Notes under the pieces: model-generated
What the model saw: only the letters and a program-made list of their open reading frames with translations
The model's database searches: none
Told to the model about the DNA's origin: nothing
NCBI GenBank assembly: GCA_937864925.1
Contig: CALMFH010000080.1
Span: forward strand, 1-51,043
Direction of reading: 5' to 3'
From: an uncultured Alphaproteobacteria bacterium
Lineage (GTDB): Bacteria > Pseudomonadota > Alphaproteobacteria > Rhizobiales > Ancalomicrobiaceae
DNA: 51,043 nt
Made by a program: the position numbers and the translations under genes
Shown here: in pieces, positions 34,698 to 44,087 of the stretch
Position numbering within the stretch: the stretch's first letter is position 1
Layout of the letters: each line of letters begins with the position of its first letter

Positions 34698-35138
34698 GTG
34701 ACCGCATCCCCGCTTCCCCCGGCTCCGGCCGACGCCGTTCCCGCCCCCGTACCACGCGGCGGGGCGCCGACGACCGTGCTCGTCTGCGTCACCTGTCGCC
34801 GCGCCGAGGACACGCCCGACGCCCCGCGCGCCGGCGCCCGCCTCGCCGAGGCGCTGACCGCCGCCGCCGAGACCCGCGGCAACGTCCGCGTCGTCCCCGT
34901 CGAGTGCCTGTCGGTGTGCAAGCGGCCGGTGACCGTCGGCTTCGGCGCGGCCGAGAAATGGACCTACGTCTACGGCGACTTCGCCGCCGACGCCGCGCCC
35001 ACCATCCTCGATGCCGCCGCCCTCTACGGCGCCGCACACGACGGCCTCATCCCGTGGAAGAGCCGCCCGGACGCCCTCAAGAAAGGCGTGGTGGCTCGCA
35101 TTCCGCCCCTCTTCGCGCCGACCGAGGCCCAGCCATGA
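34698..35138 (+). CDS. DUF1636 family protein, cobalamin-operon associated
   Basis: A 146-aa protein with GTG start (GAGG upstream at 34689). DUF1636 signature: TTVLVCVTCRRAED near the N-terminus with CxxC, then ECLSVCKRPVTVGF and AEKWTYVYGDF. The cysteines resemble a thioredoxin-like ferredoxin site that may bind metal or an iron-sulfur cluster. DUF1636 genes are regularly found beside cobW/cobN, so a role in cobalt handling or redox supply for cobalamin synthesis is likely but unproven. It overlaps cobW by 4 bp. Confidence 0.85.
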   Translation: MTASPLPPAPADAVPAPVPRGGAPTTVLVCVTCRRAEDTPDAPRAGARLAEALTAAAETRGNVRVVPVECLSVCKRPVTVGFGAAEKWTYVYGDFAADAAPTILDAAALYGAAHDGLIPWKSRPDALKKGVVARIPPLFAPTEAQP

Positions 35139-36169
35139 CCCCCTATTCCAAGATCCCGGTCACCATCGTCACCGGCTTCCTCGGCGCCGGCAAGACGACG
35201 CTGATCCGCCACCTGATCGAGAACGCCCGCGGCCGCCGTCTGGCGCTGGTGATCAACGAATTCGGCGACGTCGGCGTCGACGGCGAGATCCTGAAGTCCT
35301 GCGAGAGCGACGCCTGCGAACCGCGAGCGATCGTCGAACTCGCCAACGGCTGCCTCTGCTGCACCGTCGCCGACGACTTCCTGCCCGCCATCGAAGGACT
35401 GCTGGCGCTGCCGAACCGCCCCGACCACATCGTCGTCGAGACCTCCGGCCTCGCGCTCCCCAAGCCGCTGATCAAGGCCTTCGACTGGCCGGAGATCCGG
35501 GCGAAGCTCACCGTCGACGGCGTCGTCGCGGTGGTCGACGGCCGCGCCGTGATCGACGGCCGTTTCGCCGACGATCCCGACGCGGTGCTGGCCCAGCGCG
35601 CCGAGGATGCCTCGATCGATCACGACAACCCGCTGGAGGAGGTCTACGAGGACCAGTTGCTGGCCGCCGACCTCGTCGTGGTCAACAAGGCCGATCTCCT
35701 CGCCGAGGCCGATCTCACGGCGATCGAGGCCGAGATCCGCAAGGCGATCCCGCGCGCCGTCAAGGTGGTGACCGCCGCCGAGGGCCGGGTCGATCCGGCG
35801 GTGGCGCTCGGCCTCTTCGCCGCCGCCGAGGACGACCTCGCCGCCCGCCCGTCGCATCACGAGATCGAGGGCGACCACGACCACGACGACTTCGACACCT
35901 TCGTGGTGGACGTCGCCCCGGCGCGCGATCCGGCTTCGCTGGTGGAGCGGCTGATGGCCGTCGCCGAGAGCCACGACGTGTTGCGCATCAAGGGCTTCGT
36001 CGCGGTCGAGGGCAAGCCGATGCGCCTCCTCGTCCAGGGGGTGGGCACCCGCTTCCGCCACCAGTTCGATCGTCCCTGGGCCCCGGGCGAGCCCCGCGCC
36101 GGCCGCCTCGTGGTGATCGCCGAGAAGGGCCTCGACGAAGCCGCCGTCCGCGCCGCGCTGGCGGCGTGA
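35135..36169 (+). CDS. cobW: CobW, GTP-dependent metallochaperone for cobalt
   Basis: A 344-aa G3E GTPase. Walker A GFLGAGKTT (residues 14-22), the metal-binding CxCC in NGCLCCTV, the ETSG motif (VVETSGLALPKP) and the guanine-specificity NKAD (VVNKADLL). A His-rich stretch (SHHEIEGDHDHDDFD) precedes the C-terminal CobW_C domain. It is thought to deliver Co(II) to cobaltochelatase, whose large subunit is the next gene. Confidence 0.95.
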   Translation: MTPYSKIPVTIVTGFLGAGKTTLIRHLIENARGRRLALVINEFGDVGVDGEILKSCESDACEPRAIVELANGCLCCTVADDFLPAIEGLLALPNRPDHIVVETSGLALPKPLIKAFDWPEIRAKLTVDGVVAVVDGRAVIDGRFADDPDAVLAQRAEDASIDHDNPLEEVYEDQLLAADLVVVNKADLLAEADLTAIEAEIRKAIPRAVKVVTAAEGRVDPAVALGLFAAAEDDLAARPSHHEIEGDHDHDDFDTFVVDVAPARDPASLVERLMAVAESHDVLRIKGFVAVEGKPMRLLVQGVGTRFRHQFDRPWAPGEPRAGRLVVIAEKGLDEAAVRAALAA

Positions 36170-36191
36170 GGCGGAGCCACGGGAGCCGTCG

Positions 36192-39100
36192 ATGCACCTC
36201 GTCGCCGACACGATCCGCTCGCTGGACGACACCGTCCAGGCGGTCGATCTCGGCCAGACGCCGGGCGAGGTGGCGTTCCTCTCCTTCTCCGACTCGGACC
36301 TCGGCCTCGTCGCCGCCGTCCATGCCGGCCGGGCGGATCTGCCGAGCCTGCGCCTCGCCTCGCTCGCCGACCTGCGCCATCCCTATTCGGTCGACCTGTG
36401 GCTCGACGCGGTCGGGCGGAAGGCGCGCTTCGTCCTCGTCCGCCTCCTCGGCGGGCTCGACTACTGGCGCTACGGCGTCGACGAACTCGCCGCCGCCGCC
36501 CGCGCGCGCGGCTTCGATTTCGCCGTCGTGCCGGGCGACGCCCGCGACGACATGCGCCTCGACGCCGCCGCGACCCTGCCGGTCGACGATCTGCGCCGTC
36601 TGTGGCGCTGGTTCCAGGAGGGCGGCCCGGAGAACGTCGCCTCGGCGCTCGGCTGGATCGCCGTCCGCCTCGGCCGCGCCGCACCCTGGGAGGAGCCGAC
36701 GCCGCTCCCCGCCCACGGCCGCTTCGCCCCGGCCTGCCGCGAGGGCGACGGGCCGTTGGCGCTGGTCACCTTCTACCGCTCCTTCGTCACCGCCGCCGAC
36801 ACCGCCCCGATCGAAGCGCTGGCGGAAGCACTCGCCGCCCGCGGCTTCGCCGTCCGCGCCGAATACGTCACCTCGCTCAAGGACGGCCGCGTCGTCGAGG
36901 GACTGGGGAGGCTGATCGACGACCTCGCCCCGGCGATCGTGATCAACACGACCGCCTTCTCCGCCCGGCTCGACGACGGCTCCTCGGTGTTGGAGCGCGC
37001 CGGCGTGCCCGTCCTCCAGGCGGTGCTCGCCACCTGTGAGCGCCCGGCCTGGGAGGCGTCGTCGCGCGGCCTCGGGGCGAGCGATCTCGCGATGAACCTC
37101 GTCCTCCCCGAGATCGACGGCCGCATCGCGACGCGCGCCATCTCCTTCAAGGGCCGCGAGGAGCGTTCGGAAGCGCATCAGTTCGCCCGCGCCGTCCATG
37201 TGCCGGACGAGGGCGGCATCATCGCGGTGGCCGATCTCGCCCGCGCCTGGGTCGACCTCGCCGCCGAACCTCGCGCCGAGCGCCGCCTCGCGGTGGTCGT
37301 CTCCGACTACCCCGCCAAGGGCGGCCGCACCGCCTACGCCGTCGGCCTCGACACCCCGGCGAGCCTCGCCGCCATCGCCGAGGACCTGCGCGAGGCGGGA
37401 TATGCGGTGGGCGACGTGCCGGAGCCGGACGCCCTGATGCGGGCGCTGGAGGGGCGGAGCGCCCTCGACAGGCCCAGCCCCCCCTCCCTGTCCCTCCCCC
37501 TCCAGGGGCGAGGGGACGATGCGGAACCGACCGTCGTTTCGCAGATGCCCGAGCCCGCGGGAAAGGCGGCGGATCTCCGCGAAAGCTTCACCATCGAGAG
37601 AACGGATCCGTCGTATCGGATATCCGCGTCGCCACGCCGAACGACGTCGGAACCGTCTTCGCCGCTCGCCGCGACCATCCCCTCCCCCCTGGAGGGGGAC
37701 GGCCAGGGAGGGGGGGCTGAACGTCGCGACGATCGCAGCGCCGAGTGGGGTACCCTCCCCCTTGCTGCCTACCGCCCCCTCTTCGCCACCCTCCCCGAAC
37801 CCTTTTGCGCCTCCGTCCTCGCCGCCTGGGGCGACCCCGCGTCCGATCCCGACGTCGCCGACGATGCCTTCCACTTCGCCGCGCTCGATCTCGGGGCGCT
37901 GACCGTCGCCGTCCAGCCCGATCGCGGCCGCGAGCACGACCGCAAGGCCGAGTATCACGACACCTCGATCCCACCGCGCCACGGCTACGTCGCCTTCTAT
38001 CTGTGGCTTCGCGAGATCGTCGGCATCGACGCGATGATCCATCTCGGCACCCACGGGACGCTCGAATGGCTGCCGGGCAAGGCCGCCGCGCCCTCCCCGG
38101 CCTGCGCTCCCGCCGCGGTGCTCGGGGCCGTGCCGGTCGTCTACCCCTTCGTCGTCAACAATCCTGGCGAAGCGGCACAGGCGAAGCGCCGGATCTCCGC
38201 CGTCACCGTCGGCCACATGACGCCACCGCTCACCCGCGCCGGCTCCCACGGCGCCGCGGCCGAGATCGAGGCGCTGCTCGACGAATTCTCCCAGGCCCAG
38301 ACCCTCGACGCCCGTCGTGCCAAACTGCTCGCCGCGACCATTCTGGAGAAGGCACGTGACACCGGGCTGGCCGCCGAGAGCGGCGTCACCACGGCCACCG
38401 ACGAGGCCGAGGCCTTGACCCGGCTCGACGCCTGGCTCTGCGACCTCAAGGACGCCCGCATCGGCGACGGACTGCACATCTTCGCCCGCCCGCCCGCCCC
38501 GGCCCTGCGCGCCGCCTCGATCGAGGCCCTCTCCGAAGGGCAGACGGCGGAGGCGGTCGCCGGTCTCGAGGCGCGATTGGAAGCCTGCGCCGAGGCCGAG
38601 CGGCGCGGCCTGATCGCCGCCCTCGACGGACGTTTCCTCGCCCCCGGCCCGGCCGGCGCCCCGTCGCGTGGCCGTCTCGACGTTCTGCCCACCGGCCGTA
38701 ATCTCTACGCCGTCGACCCGCGCGGCGTGCCGACCCGCACCGCCTGGGAGATCGGCAGACGCACCGCCGACGAGGTCATCGCCGCCTACGTCCAGGATCA
38801 CGGCGACTGGCCGCGCCGCATCGTCCTCGACCTGTGGGGCTCGGCGACCATGCGCACCGGCGGCGACGATCTCGCCCAGGCCTTCGCGCTGATGGGCGTG
38901 CGCCCCGTCTGGGACGCCGCGACCGCCCGCGTCTCCGGCTTCGAGATCCAGGTGCCGGCGAAGCTCGGCCGACCGCGCGTCGACGTGACGCTTCGCGTCT
39001 CCGGCCTCTTCCGCGACGTCTTCCCGGCCCAGATCGCCCTCTTCGACGAGGCGGTCCGCGCCGTCGCCGCCCTCGACGAAGCGGACGAGGACAATTCGCT

Positions 39101-39842
39101 GGCGGAAACCCGCCGCGCCGGCGCCACCCGCGACGAGGACGCCTTCCGCGTCTTCGGCACCGCGCCGGGCGCCTACGGCGTCGGCCTGTCGACCACGGTG
39201 GCGACCGGCGCCTGGGAGTGCCGCGACGAACTCGGCGCCCGGTATCTCGCCGCCTCGAGCCACGCCTACGGCCGCGACGCCGAAGGCATCGCCGCACCGG
39301 CCGCCTTCGCCGCCCGCGTCGCCGGGGCCGATGCCTTCGTCCACGTCCAGGACACAGCCGAGCAGGACGTGCTCGATTCCGATGCCTTCGCCGAGCACGA
39401 GGGCGGTTTCGCCGCCGCCGCCGCCCGCCTCGGCAATCGTCCCGCGCTCTACCACGCCGACACGACGCGGCTGACACGGTCGAAGGTGCGGACGCTGGCG
39501 CAGGAGATCCAACGGGTGGTGCGCTCGCGCGCCACAAATCCACGCTGGCTCGATGGCCAGATGCGCCACGGCCACCGCGGCGCCGCCGAGATCGCCGAGA
39601 CCGTCGGCAACCTCCTCGCCTTCGCCGCGACCACCGACGTGGTGGCGCCGACCGCCTTCGATCTGGTATTCGACGCCACCCTCGGCGACGAGCGGGTGCG
39701 CGACTTCATGGTCAAGTCCAACCCATCCGCCGCCGCGGCCACGGCGCGCGCCTTCGACGAGGCGATCCGGCGCGGACTGTGGGTGACCCGGCGCAATTCG
39801 GTGGCGGGCCGCATCGCCGAAACCCTGGAGGCGACACGATGA
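36192..39842 (+). CDS. cobN: Cobaltochelatase large subunit CobN, with in-frame insertion
   Basis: A 1216-aa protein that inserts cobalt into hydrogenobyrinic acid a,c-diamide, with CobS and CobT (not in this window). Family landmarks: the N-terminal ADTIRSLDDTVQAV, STHGTLEWLPGK-type sequence IHLGTHGTLEWLPGKAAA, PVVYPFVVNNPGEAAQAKRR, YGVGLSTTVATGAW and DTAEQDVLDSDAFAEHEGG. Codons 429-509 are exactly replaced/added by a 243-bp inverted-repeat element in the linker before the AYRPLFATLPEPF domain. The frame is kept, so the protein may still work. It overlaps cobG by 4 bp. Confidence 0.95.
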   Translation: MHLVADTIRSLDDTVQAVDLGQTPGEVAFLSFSDSDLGLVAAVHAGRADLPSLRLASLADLRHPYSVDLWLDAVGRKARFVLVRLLGGLDYWRYGVDELAAAARARGFDFAVVPGDARDDMRLDAAATLPVDDLRRLWRWFQEGGPENVASALGWIAVRLGRAAPWEEPTPLPAHGRFAPACREGDGPLALVTFYRSFVTAADTAPIEALAEALAARGFAVRAEYVTSLKDGRVVEGLGRLIDDLAPAIVINTTAFSARLDDGSSVLERAGVPVLQAVLATCERPAWEASSRGLGASDLAMNLVLPEIDGRIATRAISFKGREERSEAHQFARAVHVPDEGGIIAVADLARAWVDLAAEPRAERRLAVVVSDYPAKGGRTAYAVGLDTPASLAAIAEDLREAGYAVGDVPEPDALMRALEGRSALDRPSPPSLSLPLQGRGDDAEPTVVSQMPEPAGKAADLRESFTIERTDPSYRISASPRRTTSEPSSPLAATIPSPLEGDGQGGGAERRDDRSAEWGTLPLAAYRPLFATLPEPFCASVLAAWGDPASDPDVADDAFHFAALDLGALTVAVQPDRGREHDRKAEYHDTSIPPRHGYVAFYLWLREIVGIDAMIHLGTHGTLEWLPGKAAAPSPACAPAAVLGAVPVVYPFVVNNPGEAAQAKRRISAVTVGHMTPPLTRAGSHGAAAEIEALLDEFSQAQTLDARRAKLLAATILEKARDTGLAAESGVTTATDEAEALTRLDAWLCDLKDARIGDGLHIFARPPAPALRAASIEALSEGQTAEAVAGLEARLEACAEAERRGLIAALDGRFLAPGPAGAPSRGRLDVLPTGRNLYAVDPRGVPTRTAWEIGRRTADEVIAAYVQDHGDWPRRIVLDLWGSATMRTGGDDLAQAFALMGVRPVWDAATARVSGFEIQVPAKLGRPRVDVTLRVSGLFRDVFPAQIALFDEAVRAVAALDEADEDNSLAETRRAGATRDEDAFRVFGTAPGAYGVGLSTTVATGAWECRDELGARYLAASSHAYGRDAEGIAAPAAFAARVAGADAFVHVQDTAEQDVLDSDAFAEHEGGFAAAAARLGNRPALYHADTTRLTRSKVRTLAQEIQRVVRSRATNPRWLDGQMRHGHRGAAEIAETVGNLLAFAATTDVVAPTAFDLVFDATLGDERVRDFMVKSNPSAAAATARAFDEAIRRGLWVTRRNSVAGRIAETLEATR
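37476..37718. repeat. 243-bp inverted-repeat (palindromic) element inside cobN
   Basis: Left arm 37476-37516 and right arm 37678-37718 are 41-bp inverted repeats matching at 38 positions, each with an inner palindrome (CCCCTCCAGGGG). The arms are extreme in composition (C/T-rich on one strand, A/G-rich on the other), unlike the rest of cobN. The unit is exactly 81 codons and starts and ends on codon boundaries, adding a Pro/Ser/Gly-rich peptide. It resembles REP/palindromic or MITE-like elements in alphaproteobacteria. No transposase is encoded and I see no clear target duplication. Confidence 0.82.
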
Positions 39843-41152
39843 GCCGGCCCGACAAGCCGAATCCCGGTCTGGTCAAAGGCTGGTGCCCCGGCGCGCGCCG
39901 GCCGATGGCGACCGGTGACGGACTTCTGGTGCGGCTCCGCATCACCGCCGGCATCGTCTCGGCCGACCTCGCCGGCGAGATCGCCGACCTCTCGCGCCGC
40001 TTCGGCAACGAGCTGATCGACCTCTCGCAACGCGCCAATCTCCAGATCCGTGGTGTAGAGCCGCAGAATCTCGACGAGTTGCTCGGGCATCTCGACCGGC
40101 TCGGCCTCCTCGACCCCTCGGCCGAGGCGGAAGCGGTGCGCAACATCGTTCCCTCGCCGCTCGCCGGGCTCGACCCGTCGGCGGCGATCGACGGCCGCAC
40201 CTTGGCGCGTGCGCTCGAAGCACGGCTCGCCGGTGACCCGACACTCCACGCCCTGCCGGGCAAGTTCGGCTTCGTCGTCGATGAAGGCGGGCGGCTTTCG
40301 CTCGACGATGTCGCAGTCGACGTCAAACTCTCCGGTATCGGGACCGCGGAGGGGCCGCGCGTGCTGGTCGCGATCGCGACGCGGCCGGCGCATTGGCAGG
40401 CGATCGCGCTGGTGACGCCGGAGGAGGCGCCGGACCGCGCCGCCGATCTCGCCCGTGCCGTGGTGAAACTGCGCGCCGCCCTACCCGACGCACCCCGGCG
40501 GATGCACGAGATCGTGGCCAGGACCGGCATCGCCGCGCTCTTCCGTGCGAGCGGCTTCGGCGAGATCTCCGCCGAGGTGGCGAGCCTCAGGCCGCGGCGG
40601 TCCGGCGCCGAGGCGGTGCTCGGCGATCACACCCACGAGCCCGGCGGCTGCATCGGCATCGGCGCGCCCTACGGCCGCTTCACCGCCGATCAACTGGCGC
40701 TGCTGGGCGAACTCGCCGGCGAGCGCGCGGCGGGCGAGATCCGCCTGACGCCGTGGCGCACCGTGCTCATCCCCGGCGTCGGGCCCGAGAAGATGCCGCG
40801 CATCCGGCCGTGGATCGCCGCGGCGCGCCTCGTCTTCGCCGCCGACGATCCACGCCTCGCCGTCGTCACCTGCGCCGGCTCGACCGGCTGCCGCAACGCC
40901 ACCCGCGACACCCGCGCCGATGCCGAGCATCTGGCGGCCGTCGCCCGTCGCCTCGCGCGGTCCGGCACCACCCTGCACGTCTCCGGCTGCGAAAAGGGTT
41001 GCGCCCATCCCGGCCCCGCACCGTTCACCCTGACCGCACGCGGCGGCGCCTACGATCTCGTCCGTGACGGCCGCGCCTGGGACGTGCCGATCATCTCCCG
41101 CCTGACGCTCGACGAGGCCGCCGCCGCCCTCGCCGACCACACCCTGCCGTGA
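39839..41152 (+). CDS. cobG: Precorrin-3B synthase CobG
   Basis: A 437-aa enzyme of the nitrite/sulfite reductase fold that uses oxygen to make precorrin-3B, marking the aerobic pathway. It has two sulfite reductase-like ferredoxin half-domains (LLVRLRITAGIVSAD and GRFTADQLALLGELAGERA) and the iron-sulfur cysteines in CAGSTGC and VSGCEKGCAHPGPAPFTL. ATG overlaps the cobN stop by 4 bp. Confidence 0.93.
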   Translation: MSRPDKPNPGLVKGWCPGARRPMATGDGLLVRLRITAGIVSADLAGEIADLSRRFGNELIDLSQRANLQIRGVEPQNLDELLGHLDRLGLLDPSAEAEAVRNIVPSPLAGLDPSAAIDGRTLARALEARLAGDPTLHALPGKFGFVVDEGGRLSLDDVAVDVKLSGIGTAEGPRVLVAIATRPAHWQAIALVTPEEAPDRAADLARAVVKLRAALPDAPRRMHEIVARTGIAALFRASGFGEISAEVASLRPRRSGAEAVLGDHTHEPGGCIGIGAPYGRFTADQLALLGELAGERAAGEIRLTPWRTVLIPGVGPEKMPRIRPWIAAARLVFAADDPRLAVVTCAGSTGCRNATRDTRADAEHLAAVARRLARSGTTLHVSGCEKGCAHPGPAPFTLTARGGAYDLVRDGRAWDVPIISRLTLDEAAAALADHTLP

Positions 41153-41166
41153 CCCGGAGAACCACC

Positions 41167-41811
41167 TTGGCCGACGCGCCGACCCGACACGACTACATCC
41201 GCGACGGAGCGGCGATCTACGAACGCTCCTTCCGCATCATTCGCGCGGAAGCGGACCTCTCCCGTTTCGCGACCCCCGTCGAGGAACGCACCGCGGTGCG
41301 CATCATCCACGCCTGCGGCATGGTCGAGGTCGCCGCCGACATCGCCTTCGCCCCCGGCGCCTGCGCGGCGGCGGAAGCCGCACTGAAGGCCGGCGCCCCG
41401 ATCCTCTGCGACGCCGAAATGGTGGCGCGCGGCGTCACCCGCGCGCGGTTGCCGGCGGTGAACGAAGTGATCTGCACCCTGCAGGACCCGCGCGTCCCGA
41501 CGCTGGCCGCCGAGATGGGCACCACCCGTTCGGCCGCGGCGATGGAGCTGTGGAAGCCGCATCTGAAGGGGGCCGTGGTGGCGATCGGCAATGCGCCCAC
41601 CTCGCTCTTTCGGCTTCTGGAGATGTTCGACGCGGGCTGCGAGCTGCCGGCCGCGGTGATCGGCATGCCGGTCGGCTTCGTCGGTGCGGCGGAATCGAAG
41701 GAAGCGCTCGCCGCCGACGGCCGGGTGCCGTGGCTGGTGGTGCGCGGCCGCAAAGGCGGCTCGGCGATGACGGCCGCCGCGATCAATGCCCTCGCCAGCG
41801 CGAAGGAATGA
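41167..41811 (+). CDS. cobH: Precorrin-8X methylmutase CobH
   Basis: A 214-aa enzyme that moves the C-11 methyl to C-12, giving hydrogenobyrinic acid. Signatures: YERSFRIIRAEADLSRF, the catalytic histidine in VRIIHACGMVEVA, GAPILCDAEMVARGV, IGNAPTSLFRLLEM and GMPVGFVGAAESKEAL. I chose TTG 41167 because GGAGA (41156-41160) lies 6 bases upstream; a GTG at 41149 overlapping the cobG stop is the alternative. The stop overlaps cobI. Confidence 0.93.
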   Translation: MADAPTRHDYIRDGAAIYERSFRIIRAEADLSRFATPVEERTAVRIIHACGMVEVAADIAFAPGACAAAEAALKAGAPILCDAEMVARGVTRARLPAVNEVICTLQDPRVPTLAAEMGTTRSAAAMELWKPHLKGAVVAIGNAPTSLFRLLEMFDAGCELPAAVIGMPVGFVGAAESKEALAADGRVPWLVVRGRKGGSAMTAAAINALASAKE

Positions 41812-42545
41812 TGCCGATGACCAGAGGAACCTTCCACGGCGTCGGTCTCGGCCCGGGCGATCCGGAACTCCTCACCGTCAAGGCGGTGCGACTGATCGGC
41901 GACTGCGGGGCGCTCGCCTGGTTCGCCAAGGCGGGACGGCGCGGCAACGCCCGCACCATCGTCGACCGCTGGGTGGCGGAGGGAACGCCCGAGCTGCCCC
42001 TCTACTACCCGATGACCACCGAGACGCATTTCGGCGAGGAGGCCTACATCGCCGCCCTCTCCGGCTTCTACGAGGAGAGCGTCGCGCGCATCGCGGAGGT
42101 GTTGGACCAGGGCCGCGACGTGGTGCTCGCCTGCGAGGGCGATCCGATGTTCTACGGCTCTTTCATGCATCTCTACATCCGCTTGAAGGACCGCTACCCG
42201 ACCAGGATCACCCCCGGCGTCACCGGCATGGCCGGCTGCTGGGGCGCGGCGGGTCTGCCGATGACCTGGGGTGACGACGTCCTGACCGTCGTCCCCGGCA
42301 CCCTCGACGAGGACGCCCTCGTCGCGAAGCTCGCCGCCACCGACGCGGCCGTGATCATGAAACTCGGCTCGAATTTCGCGAAGGTCCGTCGTGCCATCGA
42401 GCGCGCCGGCCTGCTCGCACGGGCGACCTACGTCGAACGCGGCACCATGGCGGGCGAGCACGTCTCCCCGCTGGCGCTGGTCGGCGAATGCGGTGCGCCC
42501 TATTTCTCGCTCATCCTCATCCCCGGCGAAGGACGGCGGCCATGA
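41808..42545 (+). CDS. cobI: Precorrin-2 C20-methyltransferase CobI
   Basis: A 245-aa SAM-dependent tetrapyrrole methylase that methylates precorrin-2 at C-20. Features: GVGLGPGDPELLTVKAVRLI, LACEGDPMFYGSFMHLY, TPGVTGMAGCWGAAGLPMTWGDD, TDAAVIMKLGSNFAKVR and TYVERGTMAGE. The first of tandem ATGs (41808, 41811, 41817) overlaps the cobH stop. It overlaps cobJ by 4 bp. Confidence 0.94.
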   Translation: MMPMTRGTFHGVGLGPGDPELLTVKAVRLIGDCGALAWFAKAGRRGNARTIVDRWVAEGTPELPLYYPMTTETHFGEEAYIAALSGFYEESVARIAEVLDQGRDVVLACEGDPMFYGSFMHLYIRLKDRYPTRITPGVTGMAGCWGAAGLPMTWGDDVLTVVPGTLDEDALVAKLAATDAAVIMKLGSNFAKVRRAIERAGLLARATYVERGTMAGEHVSPLALVGECGAPYFSLILIPGEGRRP

Positions 42546-43315
42546 GCGAGACGCCGAACGGCCGACTGTGGGTGATCGGCACCGGGCCGGGGCCGGACCA
42601 CTGGATGACGCCGGAGACCACGGCGATCCTCGAAGCCGCCACCGATCTCGTCGGTTACCTTCCCTATGTCTCCCGCTGCCCGGAACGGCCGGGCCAGATC
42701 CGCCACGCCTCCGACAACCGCGTCGAACTCGATCGCGCTCGCCACGCCCTCGAGATGGCGGCGGCGGGGCACCGGGTGGCGGTGGTTTCCGGCGGCGATC
42801 CCGGCGTCTTCGCCATGGCAGCGGCGGTGATGGAAGCGATCGATCACGGCCCGGCCACTTGGCGCGTCCTCGACGTCACCGTCCATCCCGGCGTCTCGGC
42901 GATGCAGGCGGCGGCGGCCCGTCTCGGCGCACCGCTCGGCGCGGATTTCTGTGCGATCTCGCTCTCCGACAATCTCAAGCCCTGGGAGGTCGTCGCCCGA
43001 CGGCTCGAGGTGGCGGCGATGGTCGACTTCGTCATCGCTCTCTACAACCCCGCCTCCGAGGCGCGGCCGCGGCAGATCTACGACGCCTTCGCGCTGCTGC
43101 GCGGCATCAAGGCACCGGACACGGTGGTGATCTTCGCCCGCGCCGTCGGCCGCCCCGACGAGCGCATCACCGTGACGACACTCGCCGACGCCGATCCGAG
43201 GCTCGTCGACATGGCCACCTGCGTCATCATCGGCAATTCGGCGACGCGGAGGATCGAGCGTCGCGGAGGACAGGAACCCTGGGTCTACTCTCCGCGATCG
43301 ATCGCGGCCGACTGA
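42542..43315 (+). CDS. cobJ: Precorrin-3B C17-methyltransferase CobJ
   Basis: A 257-aa SAM-dependent methylase that causes ring contraction of precorrin-3B. Features: LWVIGTGPGPDHWMTPE, LVGYLPYVSR, VSGGDPGVFAMAAAV, TVHPGVSAMQAAAARLGAPLG, DFCAISLSDNLKPWEV, FVIALYNPASEARP and IIGNSATRRIE. It is the last cob gene in the operon visible here; cobK, cobL and cobM do not follow. Confidence 0.95.
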   Translation: MSETPNGRLWVIGTGPGPDHWMTPETTAILEAATDLVGYLPYVSRCPERPGQIRHASDNRVELDRARHALEMAAAGHRVAVVSGGDPGVFAMAAAVMEAIDHGPATWRVLDVTVHPGVSAMQAAAARLGAPLGADFCAISLSDNLKPWEVVARRLEVAAMVDFVIALYNPASEARPRQIYDAFALLRGIKAPDTVVIFARAVGRPDERITVTTLADADPRLVDMATCVIIGNSATRRIERRGGQEPWVYSPRSIAAD

Positions 43316-43505
43316 AGACGGCTCACCGTCACCGACGAAGCCGTCGGCGGAGCTCGTGTGCGACCCTCGACGCGACCGATCCGACTTCACCCGAGCCTCT
43401 CACCCGCCGCCGCCATCGGGGAGAGCGCTCTGTGCCGGCGAACCACATTGCCGCACGCCGTCTCGCGTGGGATCCTTTTCACCCTCGAACCGAGGAAGAA
43501 CGACC

Positions 43506-44087
43506 ATGACTCCGCGTTCCGCCCTTCTCCTCGCCGCCTGTCTCGCCCTCGCCCCCCTCGCTGCCCCGCCCGCTCTCGCCGGCGACCTCGTCCCGCTGGC
43601 GGAGAAGGCCGAGAAGGCACTGGCTGCCGGCAAGGCGACCGAAGCGGTCGATGCGCTCGAAGCCGCGATCGGCGCGGTGTGGAAGGCGACGCCCCTCACC
43701 TTCCGCAAGACGCTCTTCGTCACCGAACCGCCGACCGGGTTCGGGGCCTATGTTCCGCGCGCCGACGCCGTCTTCGCCGCCGGTGAACCGCTGCGGGTCT
43801 ACGCCGAACCGATCGGTTTCGCCTGGAAACAGGACGGCGACATGCTCGCCTGCGATCTGATCATCGACGTGGCACTCCGCGACAGGTCCGGAACGGTGAT
43901 CTTCGAGAAGCGCGAAATGGGTCGGATGCAGTTGAAGAGCCACGCCCGGAACCACGAGTTCATGATGAAACTCGACCTCAATCTGCGCGGCCTCCCCGCC
44001 GGTGATTACACACTCGACACGGTGATGCGCGACGAGATCTCCCAGAAATGGGGCCGATTCTCGCTACCCTTCACCATGAAAGGATGA
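43506..44087 (+). CDS. Secreted hypothetical protein
   Basis: A 193-aa protein with a signal peptide (MTPRSALLLAACLALAPLAA, cleavage near ALAG) and a GAGGAAG ribosome site. The mature N-terminus is helical (LAEKAEKALAAGKATEAVDAL), the rest a beta-rich domain (EPLRVYAEPIGFAWKQDGDM; RGLPAGDYTLDTVMRDE). Predicted periplasmic. No family recognised. A similar layout occurs in uncharacterised alphaproteobacterial proteins. The 190-bp gap before it holds no element I can support. Confidence 0.75.
   Translation: MTPRSALLLAACLALAPLAAPPALAGDLVPLAEKAEKALAAGKATEAVDALEAAIGAVWKATPLTFRKTLFVTEPPTGFGAYVPRADAVFAAGEPLRVYAEPIGFAWKQDGDMLACDLIIDVALRDRSGTVIFEKREMGRMQLKSHARNHEFMMKLDLNLRGLPAGDYTLDTVMRDEISQKWGRFSLPFTMKG

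Noticed and set aside
35988-39575. Antisense open frame of 1195 codons opposite cobN
   Set aside because: It mirrors cobN, which has clear family motifs. Long antisense frames are a codon-bias effect in high-GC DNA and this one shows no domain.
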